Shown: positions 51,724-60,162 of the stretch, piece by piece
Layout of the letters: every line of letters begins with the position of its first letter
How positions within the stretch are numbered: position 1 is the first letter of the stretch
From: Paracrocinitomix mangrovi
GTDB taxonomy: Bacteria > Bacteroidota > Bacteroidia > Flavobacteriales_D > Crocinitomicaceae
Assembly (NCBI RefSeq): GCF_019740355.2
Contig: NZ_CP091819.1
Span: 1,116,001-1,180,000, forward strand
Direction of reading: 5' to 3'
DNA length: 64,000 bases
Position numbers and translations under genes: made by a program
Notes under the pieces: model-generated
Database searches by the model: none
What the model saw: the letters and a program-made list of their open reading frames with translations, nothing else
What the model was told of the DNA's origin: nothing

Positions 51724-52260
51724 ATGAGAATACTATTTATTATAATCTGCTTTATGTCGTTTCATGCAATATCTCAGCATGAACATGATACCATTTGGAA
51801 ACTAGATATCAAAGAAATTCCAAATCAAAGAAGCATCAACGGAAGCTGTATATCTGATGAAGCAAATATTTTATCCGACTCTCTTACTTCAGTTATTGAT
51901 TCTATAATTGGCATGCATGAAAAGGCTACAACAAATCAATTAGCAATTGTTATAGTTGATAGTATCGGTTTTCAGGATTCACATCAATTTGGCACCGATT
52001 TGTTCAATGAATGGGGAATTGGACAAAAAAATAAAGACAATGGCTTTTTGATGCTAATTATAATGAGTGCACGTCGTGTAGAATTTGTTACCGGCTTTGG
52101 AACTCAGCATCTAATTTCAGATAATGATTGCGTCAAAATTATTGACAATTCAATGGTTCCCTTGTTCAGAGAAGGAAAATATGAAGCTGGTGTCTCTAGT
52201 GGTTTGAAAGCTGTGATAAATACACTTGAAGGAAATCCTCCCACCTACCTTAAAGAATAG
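51724..52260 (+). CDS. Small secreted TPM-domain protein
   Basis: A 178-residue protein: signal peptide (cleavage near AISQ, residue 16), then one TPM domain (about 35-175) which resembles the one in the previous gene: VIDSIIGMHEKATTNQLAIVIVDSIG, FGTDLFNEWGIGQKNKDNGFLM and RVEFVTGFGTQ. There is no membrane helix after it, so it is expected to be periplasmic or secreted. ATG 51724 is chosen; the long open frame upstream overlaps the Gly/Ser tail of the previous gene and is not coding. Confidence 0.85.
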   Translation: MRILFIIICFMSFHAISQHEHDTIWKLDIKEIPNQRSINGSCISDEANILSDSLTSVIDSIIGMHEKATTNQLAIVIVDSIGFQDSHQFGTDLFNEWGIGQKNKDNGFLMLIIMSARRVEFVTGFGTQHLISDNDCVKIIDNSMVPLFREGKYEAGVSSGLKAVINTLEGNPPTYLKE

Positions 52261-52318
52261 TAATTCATTTTTGGCACAGGAATTGAGAATTATTCTTCAA
52301 CAAACCAGACCAATTAAG

Positions 52319-52825
52319 ATGAAAACTATAATTACATCATTAGCCTTACTGATAAGCTCAATCGCTTATTTGCAAACTGATTCATCTGCCATTAAAAGTC
52401 GTGATAAAGTCAAAATTGAGCGAAAAATCAGTCCTGCTGTTTATTTTGACAGGGCCAAAAAAATTAATTCAATTTACGGTAATTTTGAGGTTGAAAAATA
52501 CACAGTATTAAGCAAAAATACGCTTAATACTACTGAATTGAATCTAATAGTAGGATCACTAATAAAAGTTCAAGACTCCACTATGACGGGAGCTGAAATT
52601 GATCCAATGACTTATCAGATTTACGAAGTGGAAATGATGACATCTGACGACTATATTTTTAGGGTTTTTGGCAAAGAAGTAAAAGAACCTCAACCTGAGG
52701 AATTGCCTTCAACACTAAAAGTTCACAAAACGGACAACAAGCTTTGTTATGGCATTGTTGAGTTACCCGGCGGAAAAATTGCTGTTCCGTACAAAGGCGT
52801 ATTACTTTTCTTAGTTCCCAAATAG
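52319..52825 (+). CDS. Secreted protein of unknown function following the TPM cluster
   Basis: A 168-residue exported protein with signal peptide (ATG 52319; cleavage near IAYLQT, residue 18). The mature part is mainly beta-strand in character (FEVEKYTVLSKNTLNTTELNLIVGSLIKVQDSTM, TYQIYEVEMMTSDDYIFRVFGKEV) and ends KIAVPYKGVLLFLVPK. No family recognised. It may be transcribed with the TPM genes 58 bases upstream; its role is unknown. Confidence 0.62.
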   Translation: MKTIITSLALLISSIAYLQTDSSAIKSRDKVKIERKISPAVYFDRAKKINSIYGNFEVEKYTVLSKNTLNTTELNLIVGSLIKVQDSTMTGAEIDPMTYQIYEVEMMTSDDYIFRVFGKEVKEPQPEELPSTLKVHKTDNKLCYGIVELPGGKIAVPYKGVLLFLVPK

Positions 52826-52886
52826 AAATTTATTCAACACTCATGTTACTTTGTTTGCAATTTGTATTTCATATTCAAGGTGAATA

Positions 52887-52906
52887 TAAATTTGTGACTA
52901 AATTTG
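52887..52906 (+). promoter_or_regulatory. Two tandem -7 elements before surE
   Basis: TAAATTTG at 52887-52894 and again at 52899-52906, the second ending four bases before the surE ATG. The first would give a short leader, the second a leaderless message. TTTG at 52861-52864 is the only -33 candidate for the first and is 22 bases away. Confidence 0.55.
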
Positions 52907-52910
52907 AAGC

Positions 52911-53678
52911 ATGAGCAGTCAGCCACTTATTCTTATAACAAATGACGACAGTATTGAAGCAAAGGGAATTGCTTCTTTGGTTGAGGCCATGAAACCTTTA
53001 GGTGATATTTTGGTTGTTGCACCTGATACCGTTCAATCGGGAAAAGGACACGCCATTACAATTCATGAACCGCTTCGTCTTAAAAAATCAAATATTTTTC
53101 CCGGAATTGAATCTTACACATGTTCAGGCACACCTGTTGATTGCGTAAAATTGGGGATATATGAAGTTTTAAAAGACAGGCCTACCCTATTGGTTTCAGG
53201 TATAAATCATGGCTCAAATGCTGCCACAAATGTGCTTTATTCAGGAACTATGTCTGCTGCTGTGGAAGGTGCTATAGAAGGAATTCCGAGTATTGGTTTT
53301 TCTTTGTTAGACTATCATGCTGATGCTGACTTTGATGCTTCAATGCACTACGCTCAGTTAATTGCCAAAGGCGTTTTAGACAATAATCTTCAAACAGGGA
53401 CCTGCCTTAATGTAAATATTCCCAAAGGAAAATTATCCGATTTAAAAGGATACAAGATTTGCCGACAAGGTAAAGCTTATTGGGAAGATTCATTTGATAA
53501 ACGACAAGATCCTTTTGGTGGTGATTATTACTGGCTTACCGGGGATTACAGAAACACAGATAAAGGGGAAGACACTGATCTTTGGGCATTGGCAAATAAT
53601 TATGTTTCAGTAGTACCAACTCAGTTTGACATGACAGCACATCACCTTATTTCAATATTAAATGAGTGGAATATCTAA
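52911..53678 (+). CDS. surE: 5'/3'-nucleotidase SurE
   Basis: A 255-residue SurE phosphatase (nucleoside 5'- and 3'-monophosphates, and short polyphosphate). The N-terminal ITNDDSIEAKGIASLVEAM block carries the metal-binding Asp pair, followed by VVAPDTVQSGKGHAIT with the conserved Ser, and SGINHGSNAATNVLYSGTMSAAVEG with Asn and Ser/Gly residues around the active site. Length typical. Two tandem -7 elements sit just upstream. The stop is followed by a small membrane protein gene. Confidence 0.95.
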   Translation: MSSQPLILITNDDSIEAKGIASLVEAMKPLGDILVVAPDTVQSGKGHAITIHEPLRLKKSNIFPGIESYTCSGTPVDCVKLGIYEVLKDRPTLLVSGINHGSNAATNVLYSGTMSAAVEGAIEGIPSIGFSLLDYHADADFDASMHYAQLIAKGVLDNNLQTGTCLNVNIPKGKLSDLKGYKICRQGKAYWEDSFDKRQDPFGGDYYWLTGDYRNTDKGEDTDLWALANNYVSVVPTQFDMTAHHLISILNEWNI

Positions 53679-53679
53679 G

Positions 53680-53988
53680 ATGGAAAAGTTTTTAAAGAAA
53701 ATAGACAAAATTATGTTCGGTATTATGGCAGGAATCTTATTTGCCGTAATAGGATTTGTTTTTTACTACTTTGTAAAAACAAGAGGTTTAGAGGTTAGTT
53801 TCTCTGATTATATGTCCTTAGCTTTTACAAGCAATGAACAGCAGCAAGATGTTTTAATGACATGTTTGATTCCAAATATGTTCTTGTTTTATTTCACGAA
53901 TTTCAGATGGCAAATTTACGAGTTTACTAAAGGATTAGTAGGAATTACAGTTGCTATGCTTATGATACTGATTTTCCTTACTTTTTAG
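53680..53988 (+). CDS. Small membrane protein downstream of surE
   Basis: A 102-residue protein beginning at ATG 53680, one base after the surE stop (an in-frame ATG at 53662 would overlap surE). Three hydrophobic segments (about 11-34, 57-72 and 82-101) with a basic MEKFLKKIDK start. Not recognised. The end overlaps the converging flippase gene by 11 bases. Confidence 0.65.
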   Translation: MEKFLKKIDKIMFGIMAGILFAVIGFVFYYFVKTRGLEVSFSDYMSLAFTSNEQQQDVLMTCLIPNMFLFYFTNFRWQIYEFTKGLVGITVAMLMILIFLTF

Positions 53989-55432
53989 AACTATCCTGTA
54001 GAATACCAAGCAATTCTTTTATAGATATAAGTTTTAAAACAAAAGCCAAAGCTACGCCTATTAGTAGCTCGATAAGCATTTTGTATCCTCCTGCTAAATC
54101 GGCAAACCAATGATCGGCAACAATAAATGCAGCTATCATTAATGCCACAAGCAATAGCAATCTGCCGTAAAGTGAGAAGTTGATTTTGAATTTGAAAATC
54201 TTGTAAGCAATAACCATCTGAACTATTGCTGTTAATATCTGTGTGACAATTGTAGCCGTGGCAGCACCTACAACTTCCATTTTATTAATTAAAATCAAGT
54301 TCAATACAACATTTAAAGCAACACCTCCAAAAGCCATTAAATTTAACGCTTTCAAACTTCCATTAGCCGTTAATAGTGTTCCAAAAATATAGCTCAATGA
54401 AATAGGTATAAAACATAGAATTATCAAACCAAAAGTTGTTGAAGAAACAGTTTCAGCATCCGGATATCTCCAATTCATTACTACGCCACTGTTCCAAAAC
54501 AGAATTAGCGCCGTTACCACACTTGCAGACATTAATAACTTGAATGCCAATTCAACCATAGGTTGCAAAGACACTTTTTCTTTTATCATTCTAGCAAAAA
54601 TTGGCAACAGTAAACCTGCAAACAACAAGGCAAACATGTTAACTGCATCTAACAGTCTAAAACCTTGAGCATAAATCCCGGCTTGTTTTTTCCCATCTTC
54701 CAATATTCTTTCCAACATAACAGCATCAATTCTGCTGTACATCATCATTAATAAGATTAATAATGCATAAGGAAAACTTTGACGAATAATGGCCATTGAA
54801 AAGGTACGCTTCATTGTGAATTGAATCTGCCCTATTCTATTCCCCAATAATCCAACAGCTATGATTGCAGCAATTGCATATGCTAATGTTTGTGCGTAGA
54901 TAAACCATTCAATTTGAAATTCGCCTTTGAAAAAGTTGGTCCACAGTAAAACAGAACAAAAAACAATCAATAGTAACCTATCAAGAACCGAAATAAACGC
55001 ATCCGTTTTAAACATCATTAATCCGTTAAAATTAGATCTGGCAAATTGAATTAAAGCCACTAAGAATTGATTAATCATCAGCATACTCAGTAAATAAAAC
55101 TGATAGTTATTATAGCCGACAAACAAGCCCATTAATAATGTAAATGTGGCATATAGAATAAACAATGCCATCCGCAAAGACAAAATTTTATAGAAATGTT
55201 TTTGCAGCAGTTGAGGATGTTGTGCAATGTTTCTAGTATTGTAATTTGTAATTCCAAGATCAAGTAAAATATTGAGTAGAAAAGAAAAATTTAATAGCGA
55301 AAAATAATTTCCATACACTTCTTCTCCAACCCTATTTTGAACTTCTGCATCTATACCAATAATATAAAATGGCTTTACTAAAAAGTTTAGTAAAACAATA
55401 AGAATTAAACTGGTAAGAAATTTGCGTTGCAT
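53978..55432 (-). CDS. Oligosaccharide/polysaccharide flippase (MOP superfamily)
   Basis: A 484-residue integral membrane protein with about 13-14 hydrophobic segments and typical Wzx/PST-family sequences: GNYFSLLNFSFLLNILLDLGITNYNTRNIA near the N-terminus (paired helices of the flippase) and RIDAVMLERIL, ATIVTQILTAIVQM later. Substrate would be a lipid-linked sugar repeat for export. It is not next to glycosyltransferases here; the O-antigen ligase/Wzz pair is 2 kb away on the same strand. The start is ATG 55432, with no exact promoter element seen. Confidence 0.85.
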   Translation of the reverse strand: MQRKFLTSLILIVLLNFLVKPFYIIGIDAEVQNRVGEEVYGNYFSLLNFSFLLNILLDLGITNYNTRNIAQHPQLLQKHFYKILSLRMALFILYATFTLLMGLFVGYNNYQFYLLSMLMINQFLVALIQFARSNFNGLMMFKTDAFISVLDRLLLIVFCSVLLWTNFFKGEFQIEWFIYAQTLAYAIAAIIAVGLLGNRIGQIQFTMKRTFSMAIIRQSFPYALLILLMMMYSRIDAVMLERILEDGKKQAGIYAQGFRLLDAVNMFALLFAGLLLPIFARMIKEKVSLQPMVELAFKLLMSASVVTALILFWNSGVVMNWRYPDAETVSSTTFGLIILCFIPISLSYIFGTLLTANGSLKALNLMAFGGVALNVVLNLILINKMEVVGAATATIVTQILTAIVQMVIAYKIFKFKINFSLYGRLLLLVALMIAAFIVADHWFADLAGGYKMLIELLIGVALAFVLKLISIKELLGILQDSSKK

Positions 55433-55553
55433 AATCTAGATATCCTTGTTACATACGCATTTCATAGCTTTTTGTTTTAAAATCTTATTATTAGATTAGA
55501 GAATTCAAAAAGCCCTGTTAAACTGCAGTTTTGAAGGAATAATATGAATTGAA

Positions 55554-56213
55554 ATGAAAAAATCTATTTTCTTGTTTTTTTTAGCTGTATTTGCAATGAG
55601 TTATGCATCAGTTTCTTATGCTGACTCTCCATTAACTTCAACACCTTTTTGGCAAGCCTATGAGGATGTTAAAGAAGTAAAACATGCCAAGGAAAATGGT
55701 CTGGATAAAAAAGCATTAAAGTGGATTTTAAGTGACAAAATTGGCTGTGATGTCAAATTGGCAATGATAAATTCATTTGGTTGGGAATCCGGTTATACCC
55801 AAAAATTTGAAGACGCATTGATAGAGAATCGTGAAGGGTTAACCAAAGATGTTTTCAAATACTTAAAAAGTGAAGGTGAAGACATGCCTGAAGAAACTGA
55901 ACAAACAAGATTACTAACTACAGATGATCTAGTATGCTGGTCATATTTAAGGGCAATGGATAATTACAACACTCCGCAATATTCTATGAAAGGGGCTTTT
56001 ATTGCATATTGGAGAGATTCAAAAAACATGGCTTCAGGAGTGGTTTGGTGTCTGGTAGTTTCACAGATGCATCTTTTTGGTGATTGGTGTCAGATTTATG
56101 AAAGTGGACAAACTTTTATCAAAAATGCCAAGTATGAAAATAACCTCTTAAAGGATGAGGCTGTGACGATTATCATGGAGTATCTTAATCTTTACGAACA
56201 AGATTGCGAATAA
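55554..56213 (+). CDS. Secreted protein of unknown function
   Basis: A 219-residue protein with signal peptide (cleavage after ASVSYA, residue 23). The mature part is mainly helical with many Trp and Tyr (KALKWILSDKIGCDVKLAMINSFGWESGYT, LVCWSYLRAMDNYNTPQYSMKGAFIAYWR). Five Cys are spread over it and the protein ends in a final DCE. No family recognised. The gene precedes a tRNA on the opposite strand; the hairpin in between belongs mainly to the tRNA. Confidence 0.62.
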   Translation: MKKSIFLFFLAVFAMSYASVSYADSPLTSTPFWQAYEDVKEVKHAKENGLDKKALKWILSDKIGCDVKLAMINSFGWESGYTQKFEDALIENREGLTKDVFKYLKSEGEDMPEETEQTRLLTTDDLVCWSYLRAMDNYNTPQYSMKGAFIAYWRDSKNMASGVVWCLVVSQMHLFGDWCQIYESGQTFIKNAKYENNLLKDEAVTIIMEYLNLYEQDCE

Positions 56214-56249
56214 AAAACAAAAAAACCAGACACTTAATGTATCTGGTTT
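56213..56249 (-). terminator. Terminator of the tRNA gene
   Basis: Hairpin AAACCAGA / TCTGGTTT (56223-56230 and 56242-56249); on the minus strand it is followed by a T-rich run, and it starts just after the tRNA 3' end. Confidence 0.75.
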
Positions 56250-56253
56250 CTAG

Positions 56254-56327
56254 TGGCGCGGGGGAGATTTGAACTCCCGACCTCAGGGTTATGAATCCTG
56301 CGCTCTAACCAACTGAGCTACCGCGCC
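56254..56327 (-). tRNA. tRNA with CAU anticodon (elongator Met, or Ile if lysidinylated)
   Basis: A 74-base cloverleaf without encoded CCA. Acceptor GGCGCGG/CCGCGCC, D-stem GCTC/GAGC, anticodon stem CAGGA/CCCTG with loop TTCATAA, T-stem GGGAG/CTCCC with loop TTCAAAT, discriminator A. G1-C72 pairs, so it is not an initiator (which normally has a mismatch). The innermost anticodon-stem pair is A31/C39, a mismatch. CAU could be Met elongator or Ile2 after TilS modification; I favour Met. Confidence 0.95.
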
Positions 56328-56347
56328 GGCAATTTTCAATTGGGGTG

Positions 56348-56355
56348 CAAATATA
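56348..56355 (-). promoter_or_regulatory. tRNA promoter -7 element (TATATTTG)
   Basis: Exact TANNTTTG 20 bases upstream of the tRNA 5' end, with a TTTC -33-like element 17 bases further upstream. Confidence 0.6.
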
Positions 56356-56484
56356 AATTATTTTTGGTAATTGAAATACAAATTAATTAATTCTATTTTT
56401 TGAAATGAACTAGTTGTATTCTCTATAAGATGCAAAAGATAGAATTTCAGATTTTTACAACATTTCTCAAAACCGAGAATTTCG

Positions 56485-56961
56485 TTATTCATTATAAGAA
56501 ACCTGCATCACTGCATAAATAATGACTTTGCTCTCCACTTTTTTTAACTGAATAGATACTCCTCCATAAAGGAAAAATTCTCCCATTAAAAGTTTTTCAT
56601 GACCGGGAGATTTAATCCATTTTTTAAAAACAACTTTTACCAATTCATCATAGGTAAAGCCATTTTTAATCTCATTTATTTGAATACATTCTCCACTTTG
56701 AGTATCCGAATAAGTCAGCTTATCTGAAGATTTGATTTCGCCGGCATGCACATTACTCGCCTTTGATAAACGCTCACTCTTAAAGAGTTTTGGCATATTT
56801 CTATCCATTCGCTCTCTGTTCACTAAATTGAAAATCAAGCTATCCGCTAATTCTTCGTTGAAATTATCAACACTTACTGAATCTTTATGGGATTGAGAAA
56901 ACACATTGAATTGCAATCCAATAAGCAACAATAGCAGAAGATATGATTTAGTTTTAAACAT
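56485..56961 (-). CDS. Secreted CAP/SCP-domain protein
   Basis: A 158-residue exported protein: signal peptide (cleavage near NVFSQ, residue 23) and a CAP-type domain. Visible pieces: NLVNRERMDRNMPKLFKSERLSKASNVHAGEI (first helix and His), KWIKSPGHEKLLMG (second His motif) and the closing VESKVIIYAVMQVSY strand. Family members are secreted and their roles range from proteolysis to cell-wall binding; no activity is implied here. The residues that would form the CAP cavity are present. Confidence 0.8.
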   Translation of the reverse strand: MFKTKSYLLLLLLIGLQFNVFSQSHKDSVSVDNFNEELADSLIFNLVNRERMDRNMPKLFKSERLSKASNVHAGEIKSSDKLTYSDTQSGECIQINEIKNGFTYDELVKVVFKKWIKSPGHEKLLMGEFFLYGGVSIQLKKVESKVIIYAVMQVSYNE

Positions 56962-57047
56962 GAAATAAGTGTTGCAATTTACGTGCCTTTACGATTTAAA
57001 CGTCAAAATTGTACAAAAGAACCCTATTTTAGCAAAAAATTATTGAA

Positions 57048-57623
57048 ATGAGTGTACTAAGTACTTTACAAGAAAGAAGCGGAAATTGCTGCGAATTGTG
57101 CAATTCAACAGAAAACCTAAATGTTTATATCGTTCCGCCTAAAATTGATGAAACGGTAGACAATTGTGCTTATATCTGTGAAGTATGTCAATCTCAAATT
57201 GAAAATCCTGATAATGCAGATTCTAATCATTGGAGATGTTTAAATGACTCCATGTGGAATGAGAATGCAGCTGTTAAGGTACTTGCGTATCGCATGTTGT
57301 TCAATTTAAAAAGTGAGGGATGGCCGCAAGATTTACTTGATATGATGTACATGGAAGATGAGGATTTAAAGTGGGCAAAAGAAACATTACTTGCTGAAGG
57401 AGAAACAGCTGTTATTCATAAAGACAGTAATGGAGTTACCCTGGCTGCAGGAGACTCGGTTGTTTTGATTAAAGATTTAGATGTTAAAGGTGCTGGATTT
57501 ACAGCAAAAAGAGGAACTGCAGTGAGAAACATCAATTTAGTACAGGATAATGCTGAACATATTGAAGGTAGAGTAAATGGTCAGCAGATTGTAATTCTTA
57601 CCAAATACGTTAAGAAGTCTTAG
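57048..57623 (+). CDS. PhnA-family zinc-ribbon protein
   Basis: A 191-residue PhnA-like protein. Its N-terminus contains a zinc ribbon (SGNCCELCNSTENL, then CAYICEVCQSQIE), a helical middle (SEGWPQDLLDMMYMEDEDLKW), and the SH3-like PhnA domain at the C-terminus (VHKDSNGVTLAAGDSVVLIKDLDVKGAGFTAKRGTAVRNI). Despite the name, the E. coli PhnA protein is not part of the phosphonate pathway, so no phosphonate role is assigned. It overlaps the O-antigen ligase gene by 14 bases in convergent orientation. Confidence 0.88.
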   Translation: MSVLSTLQERSGNCCELCNSTENLNVYIVPPKIDETVDNCAYICEVCQSQIENPDNADSNHWRCLNDSMWNENAAVKVLAYRMLFNLKSEGWPQDLLDMMYMEDEDLKWAKETLLAEGETAVIHKDSNGVTLAAGDSVVLIKDLDVKGAGFTAKRGTAVRNINLVQDNAEHIEGRVNGQQIVILTKYVKKS

Positions 57624-59043
57624 GTTTTCTTGGATATTTTAAATCCAACATCACTATAAAAGCCGTGAATCCCCAAACCGGAACTGTGGCTTTGTCTGTA
57701 TCCAGATAGTTGTTCAATATTCCATGTGAGAAATAGGTAACTAAACCTAAAAAAACGCACATTAAAAGCACCTTCATATCTCCATCTGGCATTCGAATGT
57801 ACAAGGCTATTGCGGTATAACAGATGTAGATAACCAATAAAATCATTAACAGCATTCCGGGTAATCCTTGTTCTGACAAAGGCCCTAAATACTCTGAATG
57901 CGCATTCCCTCTATCTCCTGAATTTGTAGAGATTATTGACATTCCTGAAGACAATTGAAAAGGAGCATAAACCATGGCATAAGTTCCGGGTCCCCATCCC
58001 AATACCGGTCTTTCTTGCCACATTCTAATTGCACTTCCCCAACGATTTAGACGTTCCAAATTTGAAGCATCTGTTGTCACATTGGCCATAGATTCCAGAC
58101 GCTCATTCATATCTTCTGTAGCATGTTCTGATCTATTTTTTTCTAAAGCATGATTAATTGATGTCCAGTTTGCTGCTATATAAATGATGACACCTACCCC
58201 AAGCATTGCCAGGTACTTGAAATTTACTTTAAACTTTATCAGCATGTAAACAATCAATGCTCCAAATAAAGACATCCATGCTGCCCTTGTGTATGACATG
58301 ATGATCGCAAACCCAAATAAGAGGATTAAAAAGATCATCAACAATCTAATTAAAGGTTGATCTTTCTTGATGTAAAATATCCCAAAAAACAAAGGATAAA
58401 CCAGGGCTAAGATGGCTCCATATGAAGTATGATCTTTAAAAAATGGCCACATTACCCAGTGCCCAGTTTCTTCATCAAATCCATTAGCAGCATGGTTGAC
58501 CAAGGTATACATAGCAACTACTGACATGGATGCAATGAACAATCCAATAAACCATTCAATACGCTTCTCTTGCTTGAAGAAGTAGTATCCGTAAAAATAG
58601 ATTGGAACAATGAACCACAACTTAGTTAAAAAGAATTTTAACGACACCAGAGGCATCTCACTGGTAATAGTGGTCAACAAAATCCAACATAGCTGAATGA
58701 TAAAAATGATGGTAATTGGGTGTTTCAAAAAGGCCGTTTCAAATTGATTTTTTCTTACCTGATTAAAACCAATTAACAATAACATCCCAAATAATAAGGG
58801 TTCTGTAGGTACAAATAAACCAATATCTCCTCCAACAAACTCTTCAATATTGACAGATAATGGGGTAAATAAAACAATGAAATAAAATAGCTTATCAAAA
58901 TGGTACAAGGCTGTATACACCAAAAGTAGTGCAATAGGCACAGCATTCAACACGTACTCTCCTTTATAGGTTAGATACATATTGGCTAACATAAAAACTG
59001 TCGCCAAAAGGTAAATACTGTATTTGTTCAATGATTTTACCAA
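57610..59043 (-). CDS. O-antigen ligase/polymerase-like membrane protein
   Basis: A 477-residue membrane protein with about 11-12 hydrophobic segments and the O-antigen ligase signature around SYTRAAWMSLFGALIVY (about 230-246) and a large periplasmic loop with RWGSAIRMWQERPVLGWGPGTYAMVYAPFQL and the HSEYLGPLSEQGLPGMLLM segment. It probably ligates or polymerises polysaccharide on a lipid carrier. It begins at TTG 59043, 12 bases after the Wzz-like gene, on the same transcript; a more distal ATG within the first helix is unlikely. Whether it is WaaL or Wzy cannot be decided by sequence alone. Confidence 0.86.
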   Translation of the reverse strand: MVKSLNKYSIYLLATVFMLANMYLTYKGEYVLNAVPIALLLVYTALYHFDKLFYFIVLFTPLSVNIEEFVGGDIGLFVPTEPLLFGMLLLIGFNQVRKNQFETAFLKHPITIIFIIQLCWILLTTITSEMPLVSLKFFLTKLWFIVPIYFYGYYFFKQEKRIEWFIGLFIASMSVVAMYTLVNHAANGFDEETGHWVMWPFFKDHTSYGAILALVYPLFFGIFYIKKDQPLIRLLMIFLILLFGFAIIMSYTRAAWMSLFGALIVYMLIKFKVNFKYLAMLGVGVIIYIAANWTSINHALEKNRSEHATEDMNERLESMANVTTDASNLERLNRWGSAIRMWQERPVLGWGPGTYAMVYAPFQLSSGMSIISTNSGDRGNAHSEYLGPLSEQGLPGMLLMILLVIYICYTAIALYIRMPDGDMKVLLMCVFLGLVTYFSHGILNNYLDTDKATVPVWGFTAFIVMLDLKYPRKPKTS

Positions 59044-59055
59044 AGCTGTATGGCT

Positions 59056-60048
59056 TTATTGAACCTTTGCTTTGATCTGCTTAATACGCTCAATAGCCAA
59101 CAATCCAAAAACGGCGAAAAGAAAAGCAGAAATAGTTGAAAAGACTACAATCACAGCTCTTTTAGGCTTCGCTTTTTTATCCGGTACCTCAGCCATTGAA
59201 TGACGTATTGTTTGCTGAATATTAGTGTTGGCATACTGTGTTGCCTGGTCATTTACATCTAAAATATTAGAATATCTCAAACTAAAAAACTCAGATAAAT
59301 TTGAATACAAATCATAGTCTGCTCCATACTTTTTTGATGCAGCTTTCTCTTTCATCAACTCAGCTACTAAAGCCTTGTCTCCTGATCTTTTTGCCTCTAA
59401 AATATCCGCATTTAAATTAGCTCTCGCATCAATTCCAACAACACCAGAATCACTTAAAGCCTTCAATCTGTCTGAATAATCACCCATCTCTGTTTTTATC
59501 AACTCAACTTCATGTTGAACAGCCCACATAGGACCAACAGAACGCTCTCTGATCATTCGGTTCATAACAGTATCCACTAACCTAACAATGTCATTTGCCA
59601 TATCAGCTGCTACTTCAGGTTCCTTGTCAAATACATCAATTGTAATTGAGTTATATCTTGTTCTGTTGAATTGTACATTATTTTCATAAGCTTTCTGAAA
59701 CTTAGCTCTTGATTGACTCGCTCCGGAATCAATGTCATAATGCTCGTACAACTTATATTTAATAGTTAAGCTATCTCTAATTTCAGGTGAGATCAATACT
59801 TGCAATAATCTCTCAGCATCTGCTTCATCTCCAAATTCAACCACTGAATTTCTGGCAGTACCTTGAAAATCTACTGAATTTGATCTGGTAGGAAAGACAG
59901 TTGCTGTTGCCTTGTAATAAGGTGTCATCATCAAGGAAACCGTTACTGACAATACGATTGCGGCAACAGTGATAATGATAATGGGTTTGCGTTTTTTCCA
60001 AAGAAACGTCAATAGTTCTTCAGAATTAAAATTAGGCTCTTTGCTCAT
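59056..60048 (-). CDS. Wzz/chain length determinant family protein
   Basis: A 330-residue polysaccharide co-polymerase. ATG 60048 gives MSKEPNFNSEELLTFLWKKRKP, a cytoplasmic start before the first membrane helix (about 23-44), a periplasmic domain with coiled-coil parts (about 45-295, containing FQKAYENNVQFNRTRYNSITIDV) and the second membrane helix (about 300-322) preceded by the PKRAVIV-type motif. It controls chain length or export with the downstream O-antigen ligase-like protein. A promoter element and a palindrome lie upstream. Confidence 0.88.
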   Translation of the reverse strand: MSKEPNFNSEELLTFLWKKRKPIIIITVAAIVLSVTVSLMMTPYYKATATVFPTRSNSVDFQGTARNSVVEFGDEADAERLLQVLISPEIRDSLTIKYKLYEHYDIDSGASQSRAKFQKAYENNVQFNRTRYNSITIDVFDKEPEVAADMANDIVRLVDTVMNRMIRERSVGPMWAVQHEVELIKTEMGDYSDRLKALSDSGVVGIDARANLNADILEAKRSGDKALVAELMKEKAASKKYGADYDLYSNLSEFFSLRYSNILDVNDQATQYANTNIQQTIRHSMAEVPDKKAKPKRAVIVVFSTISAFLFAVFGLLAIERIKQIKAKVQ

Positions 60049-60066
60049 GGTTTTGTAATTATCGCA

Positions 60067-60074
60067 CAAATGTA
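60067..60074 (-). promoter_or_regulatory. -7 element (TACATTTG) of the Wzz/ligase operon
   Basis: Exact TANNTTTG 18 bases before the Wzz-like ATG. The expected -33 region falls in a 6-bp inverted repeat TCAGGA-CTTCAA-TCCTGA (60085-60102). Confidence 0.5.
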
Positions 60075-60162
60075 ATTAATTCAGTCAGGACTTCAATCCT
60101 GAAAGCAATTAGGCTAACGCTTAATTTTCAATTTTCGTATTTTGCATCACTATTTTGTCAAG

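Noticed and set aside
56254-56327. Odd A31/C39 mismatch in the tRNA anticodon stem, suggesting a pseudogene
   Set aside because: All other stems pair fully, promoter and terminator are in place, and I recall the same GGATTCATAACCC arm in other Bacteroidota tRNAs.
57048-57623. Phosphonate metabolism (because of the PhnA name)
   Set aside because: PhnA-type zinc-ribbon proteins are not part of the phosphonate operon, and no other phn genes are seen.
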